A stretch of DNA of 64,000 bases from Aromatoleum toluolicum. Its GTDB lineage: Bacteria > Pseudomonadota > Gammaproteobacteria > Burkholderiales > Rhodocyclaceae. Below the pieces are notes generated by a model. It was given only the letters and a program-made list of their open reading frames with translations. It was not told the DNA's origin and searched no databases. Positions 59,501 through 64,000 of this stretch are shown here, piece by piece. The stretch spans positions 1-64,000 of the forward strand of contig NZ_WTVS01000010.1 in assembly GCF_012911005.2 (NCBI RefSeq), given 5' to 3'. Every line of letters starts with the position of its first letter. Positions within the stretch are counted from its first letter, which is position 1. The position numbers and the translations under genes were made by a program.

Positions 59501-61698
59501 TCGAGAAGATGGCGGGCGACAAGGGACGGCTCAAGTTCGGCGGCGACGCGGCGCCCAAGCCGACCAAGAGCCTGCCCAAGAAGGTGCGCCTGGTCGATCT
59601 CTTCAGCGGCCCGGTCGCGCTCGACGACAAGGGCGAGGCGGAGATCTCGCTGCCGGTGCCGGACTTCAACGGCAGCCTGCGCCTGATGGCGGTGGCGACC
59701 AGCGGCGAACGCTTCGGCATGCAGGAGGCCGAGGTCGTCGTCGCGGCGCCGTTGGTCGTCGAACTCGCGACCCCGCGCTTCCTGTCGGTCGGCGACAGCG
59801 CCGTGCTCGCGATGGACGTGCAGAACCTCTCCGGCGCCGCCCAGGACGTGCGCATCAGCGTGACCAACGGCGACGGCCTTGTGATCCAGGCCGGCGAGCA
59901 GCGCATTGCGCTCAAGGACCAGCAGAAGCGCATCCTGCGCATCCCCGTCGAAGCCGGGACGGCGCTGGGACTCACGGAGGTGCGCGTGCATGTCGAAAGC
60001 GAGGCGCTGAAGCTCGACCGCAGCTTCCCGCTGCAGGTGCAGGCACCGACGCCGCGTCAATCGGTGATGAAGCGCGTCGTCGTCGCACCGGGCGAAACGG
60101 TGGAATTGCGCGACGCCGAACTGGGCGGATTCCTGAAGCACAGCGTCGCGGCGACGCTGGCAGTATCCGACAAGGCACCGATCGACGTGCGCGGCGCCGT
60201 GCGCGGACTGCTGACCTACCCCTACGGCTGCGCCGAGCAGACGACGAGCACGGCATATCCGCACGTATTCATCGACGAGACGGCCGCGAAGCAGTTCGGC
60301 CTGAAGCCCTACACGCAGGCCCAGCGCGCCGAAATGCTCGAAAAGGCGATCGGGCGGCTGGCCGGGATGCAGGCGCCGAACGGCGGCTTCAGCCTGTGGG
60401 GCAACGTCGGCAACTACGAGTACTGGTTGTCGGCCTACGTCACGAACTTCCTGCTCGACGCGCGCGAACAGGGCTTCAACGTCCCGCCCGAGATGGAGAA
60501 GCGCGCCGTCGAGTTCCTGCTGAAGGGCCTGCAGGAAGGCGTCGCCGGCCTGCCGCGCGAAGCGGTGAGATACAGCGCCGATTCGGTGTGGGCCGACCAC
60601 CGCTACGCCGGATCGGGCCGCTTCGCGGTGCTCGCCTACGGCGCCTACGTCCTCGCCCGGCAGGGCAAGGCCCCGCTAGCGACGCTGCGGCAGCTGCACG
60701 AGTCGCAGGCCGCGGCGCACTCGGGCCTCGGCCTGGTGCACCTCGGCATCGCACTGAAGCTCATGGGCGACGAGGCGCGCGCAACGAGCGCGGTCGAAGC
60801 CGGCATCCGGAAGAACCGTCCGGACAATTACTGGTGGGGCGACTACGGCAGCACCCTGCGCGACTGGGCGCTGATGTACGTGCTGCTCGAGAAGCACGGC
60901 CTCAAGCCCGAAGGCCGCGAGAACCTCGTGAACCTCGTCGCCGGCGAGCTGGAGCGCGGCCGCCACCATTACCACAGCACCCAGGAGAAACTCGCACTGT
61001 TCCTGCTCGGCCGCAGCTTCGTGACCGGAGCCGGCGGCAACTGGACGGCCGAAACGGCCAGCGGCGGCAGGACGCAGGCGATCGGCGGCAAGGGCACGCA
61101 GTTCCTGTCCCTGTCCGCCGAGGACGTCGCCGGCGGCGTCCGCCTCACCAATACCCATCAGGAAAAGCTCTTCGCCGAGTTCAATCTCGCGGGCAACCCC
61201 GCGGCGATGCCCGCGGCACGGCGCGATGCCTTCGACCTCAGGCGCGAGTGGTACACGCCGGACGGGCAGCCGCTCGGCAAGCGTCCGCTGCGCGTCGGCG
61301 AGACACTGGTCGTCCGCGTGCGCGTCAGCACAGCCGGCCGCCACGCCAACGGCCTGGTCGTCGACTACGTGCCGGCCGGGGTCGAGATCGAGAACGCCAA
61401 CATCGTGCAGGGCGAGCAGTCGGCGATCAGCATCGGCGGGATCGACCCGCGCCAGGCGATGCAGGACGGCGCGATCCAGCACGTCGAGTTCCGCGACGAC
61501 CGCTTCGTCGTCGCCGCGCGGCTGCGGGGCGAGATGAACTTCTTCTACCGCGTGCGCGTCGTCACGCCGGGACGCTTCGTCGTGCCGCCGACCTACGCCG
61601 AGGACATGTACCAGCCGCACATCTACGGCATCGCCGGAGGCGAGGAAACGCTGCAGATCAGCGACGGACACGGCGACGGAGCCGGCAGCGGGCAATGA
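56554..61698 (+). CDS. Bacterial alpha-2-macroglobulin with thioester motif
   Basis: This 1714-residue protein has an N-terminal membrane helix (about 15-33) without a lipobox, then a long series of beta domains (MG1-MG7-like) with DGDGRANF and LYRPGERFDVSVIARD. A thioester Cys1226 lies in YGCAEQTTS, within an alpha-helical domain (LAGMQAPNGGFSLWG). A bait region would lie in the middle. By analogy with Escherichia coli YfhM it should trap proteases that enter the periplasm. Its stop overlaps pbpC by 4 bp, the known pairing of these two genes. Confidence 0.93.
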   Translation: MRFGKAGSRGFGVAPVALVIVLVAALGGYFFATRDRTGADAEAGNVPFEVVDGAPRELDGSPALALSFSLPLDARGDHDKFLQVLEMPSPAHAAEGSSAGVHYEEEEDGSTTAGVSNASSREPVDTVTEGGTPVAGAWVVGENPRLLFFPHVKPQTRYVVRVLAGLPAKDGSKLDAEARFSIRMGTVAPAFYFASRGMVLPAGQNGGLPVTTVNVPEVDIQFLKVKPEHLSEFLDQVVAGPAGQPTRDASADAEGGEADDEESYYYGDAGTRLKGAVDGWQLDQLHRLTTSAFIGRFVTEQKSDRRRVTFIPVEDIPALREPGVYVAVMSQPNRFRHEFQTTYFYVSDLGLHVRQYAAGADAYVSSLASGKAVSGAELSWIDGEGKTLARGETDGDGRANFAERPKGARVLTARKGEHLSLIALKEPALDLGEFDIAGTPFVPVRLFAYSGRNLYRPGERFDVSVIARDADGRAVPPQPIQAALRRPDGKLQWTRTWKPLELDPGYYTQAIELPIDAATGSWALELRTDPAASTAAAVMRFGVEEFLPERMKLDLTSTEASLADGASWRIDVSGRYLYGTPAAGNSLVGVVNTERNRNPLAHKLPGFVFGDADEDTVKSRTELSETALDDAGKASIDVDLEPVAGRRSPFTVRATIGLLESGGRPVIRSIERVHWPAPVLVGVRPLFVGAYAREGAAAEFEVVRADTAATLKAGTALPVRLFRENRNYYWRFDDQRGWNSGFTETDELVSTTQVSMPAGGRGKLALPVKYGRYRLEVFDPETQQTARYRFYAGWYAQDDETRGVRPDLVALKLDKAGYADGETARLTITPPHAGEALVTVEGDRALWVRRLSVGADGTTIDIPVDKEWKRHDLYVSVMVLRPGSSGDTVTPARALGLIHLPLERSQRKLDVALEAPQKMKPEQPLKVRVKVPEAKGQKAMVTLSAVDAGILNITAFKSPDPFGFFFAKLRYGADAHDVYGRLIEKMAGDKGRLKFGGDAAPKPTKSLPKKVRLVDLFSGPVALDDKGEAEISLPVPDFNGSLRLMAVATSGERFGMQEAEVVVAAPLVVELATPRFLSVGDSAVLAMDVQNLSGAAQDVRISVTNGDGLVIQAGEQRIALKDQQKRILRIPVEAGTALGLTEVRVHVESEALKLDRSFPLQVQAPTPRQSVMKRVVVAPGETVELRDAELGGFLKHSVAATLAVSDKAPIDVRGAVRGLLTYPYGCAEQTTSTAYPHVFIDETAAKQFGLKPYTQAQRAEMLEKAIGRLAGMQAPNGGFSLWGNVGNYEYWLSAYVTNFLLDAREQGFNVPPEMEKRAVEFLLKGLQEGVAGLPREAVRYSADSVWADHRYAGSGRFAVLAYGAYVLARQGKAPLATLRQLHESQAAAHSGLGLVHLGIALKLMGDEARATSAVEAGIRKNRPDNYWWGDYGSTLRDWALMYVLLEKHGLKPEGRENLVNLVAGELERGRHHYHSTQEKLALFLLGRSFVTGAGGNWTAETASGGRTQAIGGKGTQFLSLSAEDVAGGVRLTNTHQEKLFAEFNLAGNPAAMPAARRDAFDLRREWYTPDGQPLGKRPLRVGETLVVRVRVSTAGRHANGLVVDYVPAGVEIENANIVQGEQSAISIGGIDPRQAMQDGAIQHVEFRDDRFVVAARLRGEMNFFYRVRVVTPGRFVVPPTYAEDMYQPHIYGIAGGEETLQISDGHGDGAGSGQ

Positions 61699-63992
61699 GC
61701 CGCCGCCTGCGCCTTGCGCTCGCGGCGGCGCTGGCCCTGCTGCTGCTGGCGGACCAGCTCTTCCCGCCGCCCCTCCCCGGGCGCGCGGCACCGCATGCGC
61801 AGGTGGTGCTGGCGCGCGACGGCACCCCGTTGCGCGCCTTCCCCGACCGCACCCACATCTGGCGCCATCCCGTCCGTAAGGACGAGGTGTCGCCACGCTA
61901 CCTCGAGGCCGTGATCGCCTACGAGGACCGCTTCTTCCACTGGCATCCCGGCGTGAATCCGCTGGCGCTGCTGCGCGCCGCGGGGCAGTGGGCCACCAGC
62001 GGCCGCGTCGTCTCGGGCGGCTCGACGCTGACGATGCAGGTCGCGCGCATCCTCGAGCCGACGCCGCACACGCTGCGCGGCAAACTGCGCCAGATGGTGC
62101 GCGCGCTGCAGCTGGAACTGCGGCTGTCCAAGCACGAGATCCTCGAGCTCTACCTCGGCTACGCGCCGATGGGCGGCGTGCTCGAAGGGGTCGAGGCGGC
62201 CAGCCGGGCCTATCTCGGCAAACCGGCGGCACGCCTGACGGAATCCGAGGCCGCGCTGCTGACGGTGCTGCCGCAGGCCCCTTCGCTGCTGCGCCCGGAC
62301 CGCTATCCCGAACGCGCGCGGGCGGCGCGCGACAAGGTGCTGGCGCGCATGGCGCCGCACTGGGGCGCCGACGTCGTGCGCGAGGCGCGCCAGGAACCGG
62401 TGATCGCGCAGACGGTGCGCGAACCGCTGCTCGCGCCGCTGTTCGCCGAGCGCGTGCGCCGCGAGCACCCCCGTCAGCTGCGCGTGGAGACGACCCTGGA
62501 TGCGGGCATGCAGGGCATGGTCGAACAGCTCCTCGCGTCGCGGCTGTCGGTGCTGCCGCCGCGCGTGTCGATGGCGGCGCTGGTGGTCGACAATGCGACG
62601 CTGGAAGTGCTCGCGTACGCGGGCTCCGCCGACTTCGCCGACGAAAGCCGCTTCGCGCACGTGGACATGGTGCGGGCGATGCGCTCGCCCGGCTCGACGC
62701 TGAAGCCTTTCCTGTACGGACTGGCGCTCGACGAGGGCCTGATCCACTCCGAATCGCTGCTGGCCGACGTGCCGCAATCCTTTTCCGGCTACCAGCCGGG
62801 CAACTTCCAGGCGAACTTCAGCGGCCCGGTCGGCGTGTCGCAGGCGCTGCAGAAGTCGCTGAACGTGCCGGCCGTGGAGGTGCTGGACCATCTCGGGCCG
62901 CAGCGCTTCGTCGCGCAGCTGCGCCGTGGCGGCCTCAGGCTCGAGCTGCCGCGGGGCGCCGGGCCCAACCTGAGCGTGATCCTGGGCGGCGCCGCGACGA
63001 GCCTGGAAGGCCTGGTCGGCGCCTATACCTCGTTCGCGCGCGGCGGCATCGCCGCCCGGCCGCGCTACGCGCAGGACGCCCCGCTCGAGGAGACGCGCAT
63101 GATGAGCGCGGGCGCGGCCTTCATCGTACGCGACATCCTCGAATCGGGCGGACCGCTGGCGCGCGCGGTCGAAGGCGGCGTCGGGGTGCGCCGCGGCATC
63201 GCCTTCAAGACCGGGACGAGCTTCGGCTTCCGCGACGCCTGGTCGGTCGGCGTCAGCGACCGCCTGACGGTGGGCGTGTGGGTCGGCCGACCCGACGGCA
63301 CGCCCAACCCGGGCTTCTTCGGCGCGAACATCGCCGCGCCGCTGCTGATCGACGTGTTCGCCGCGGTCGATGGCGCGCCGCCCGGACCGCGCGTCCCGCC
63401 CGAGGGGGTATCGCAGGCGAAGATCTGCTGGCCGCTGGGCACCTGGAGCGCGGACCTCCCGCCCGGACTGTGCCACGAACAGCGCACCGCCTGGATCCTC
63501 AACGGCGCCGCGCCGCCGACCTTTCCCGACCGCCTGCGCGGCGGCACGCCGCGTTACACGGACTACCGCGACGCGGAAAGCGGCCTGCGGGTGCGTGCCG
63601 GCTGCGCGCCGGGCGAGATGCGCGCGGTGGAGATGGCGCGCTGGCCGGCCGCGCTCGAACCCTGGCTGGACAGCGGAACGCGGCGGCACGCCCTGCCCCC
63701 CGCATGGGCGCCGGCGTGCAGGGACGCCGTCGCGCCCGAGGCGGGACTGAAGATCGTCGGCGTCACCGACGGCGAGACGATACGCCGCGCCGGCACCGGC
63801 CCCGCCCCCGAGCTGCGGCTGGAGGCCCGCGGCGGGCAGGACAGCCTGACCTGGCTGGTGAACGGCGTGCAGGTCGGGCGCGTGGCGGCCGGCCGCTCGC
63901 TGCTGTGGCAGTTTCCTGTCGCCGGCCCGCACCGGATCACCGCGATGGACGACGCGGGCCGCTTCGACAGCGTGGAGATCAGCGTGCGCTAG
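61695..63992 (+). CDS. pbpC: Penicillin-binding protein 1C
   Basis: This 765-residue class A PBP has a signal-anchor, a GT51 glycosyltransferase domain with catalytic Glu77 in YEDRFFHWHPG and GGSTLTMQVAR, and a transpeptidase domain with STLK at 334-337, SLN at 388-390 and KTG at 505-507. A C-terminal BiPBP_C beta domain follows (about 670-765). It starts at ATG 61695, coupled to the macroglobulin gene. Together they may repair peptidoglycan and guard against proteases after wall damage. The gene is complete, ending 8 bases before the window edge. Confidence 0.94.
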   Translation: MSRRLRLALAAALALLLLADQLFPPPLPGRAAPHAQVVLARDGTPLRAFPDRTHIWRHPVRKDEVSPRYLEAVIAYEDRFFHWHPGVNPLALLRAAGQWATSGRVVSGGSTLTMQVARILEPTPHTLRGKLRQMVRALQLELRLSKHEILELYLGYAPMGGVLEGVEAASRAYLGKPAARLTESEAALLTVLPQAPSLLRPDRYPERARAARDKVLARMAPHWGADVVREARQEPVIAQTVREPLLAPLFAERVRREHPRQLRVETTLDAGMQGMVEQLLASRLSVLPPRVSMAALVVDNATLEVLAYAGSADFADESRFAHVDMVRAMRSPGSTLKPFLYGLALDEGLIHSESLLADVPQSFSGYQPGNFQANFSGPVGVSQALQKSLNVPAVEVLDHLGPQRFVAQLRRGGLRLELPRGAGPNLSVILGGAATSLEGLVGAYTSFARGGIAARPRYAQDAPLEETRMMSAGAAFIVRDILESGGPLARAVEGGVGVRRGIAFKTGTSFGFRDAWSVGVSDRLTVGVWVGRPDGTPNPGFFGANIAAPLLIDVFAAVDGAPPGPRVPPEGVSQAKICWPLGTWSADLPPGLCHEQRTAWILNGAAPPTFPDRLRGGTPRYTDYRDAESGLRVRAGCAPGEMRAVEMARWPAALEPWLDSGTRRHALPPAWAPACRDAVAPEAGLKIVGVTDGETIRRAGTGPAPELRLEARGGQDSLTWLVNGVQVGRVAAGRSLLWQFPVAGPHRITAMDDAGRFDSVEISVR

Positions 63993-64000
63993 CGAGGCGC

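Noticed and set aside
56287-60600. 1437-codon open frame on the minus strand
   Set aside because: It is antisense to the macroglobulin gene; high GC removes stops. No domain, signal or ribosome site supports it.

Overview
The window is high-GC, densely coded chromosomal DNA from a betaproteobacterium. Gene content and order (mreBCD-mrdA-rodA-rlpA-dacC-dat-ybeD-lipB-lipA, gatCAB, phoBR, ubiE, mnmG-rsmG-parAB-atpIBEFHAGDC, gltIJKL, pbpC with an alpha-2-macroglobulin) fit the Rhodocyclales (Azoarcus/Aromatoleum/Thauera type). That placement is inferred from gene content and protein flavour, not from a marker-gene comparison; no rRNA or tRNA gene was seen.

Layout. 1-5 kb: the end of a lipoprotein-like cytochrome c, a secreted protein of unknown function, Rep helicase, a DUF4197 protein and a zinc-less DksA, followed by a 116-bp imperfect palindrome. 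5-15.7 kb: one long leftward operon for cell shape and wall synthesis (mreB, mreC, mreD, PBP2, RodA, RlpA, a DD-carboxypeptidase and a D-amino-acid transaminase), ending in lipoate genes (ybeD, lipB, lipA). 15.8-19.6 kb: rightward gatC-gatA-lipoprotein-gatB. 19.67-24.18 kb: a compact (about 4.5 kb), AT-richer integrated element with a tyrosine integrase, a serine recombinase, a coiled-coil/HTH protein and a two-TM protein. It is bounded by a 28-bp direct repeat lying exactly on the first nine codons of a class II glutamine amidotransferase gene. 24.2-27.1 kb: that gene restored intact, a HIT protein and a possible PilZ-like protein. 27.1-29.2 kb: phoBR with a recognisable Pho box. 29.3-32.1 kb: DUF971, ubiE, a Tim44-like protein and ubiJ.

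32.2-43.7 kb: the leftward mnmG-rsmG-parA-parB group and the complete F1Fo ATP synthase operon with a good sigma-70 promoter and a strong terminator. 43.9-49.4 kb: accessory genes (EthD and KTSC proteins, a zinc-ribbon/DUF805/glutaredoxin fusion, a rhomboid protease with a helical tail, a TPR-like membrane protein, PhnA). 49.4-52.6 kb: a glutamate/aspartate ABC transporter. 53-55.3 kb: a membrane-anchored protein with fourteen WD40 repeats. 55.3-64 kb: a class V aminotransferase, then a thioester alpha-2-macroglobulin overlapping pbpC.

The best candidate for something new is the 19.67-24.18 kb element. Its integrase appears to target the codons for the catalytic N-terminus of a conserved enzyme. 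Integration leaves the protein unchanged but replaces the gene's upstream region, cuts it off from the gatCAB operon, and leaves a 12-codon minigene behind.
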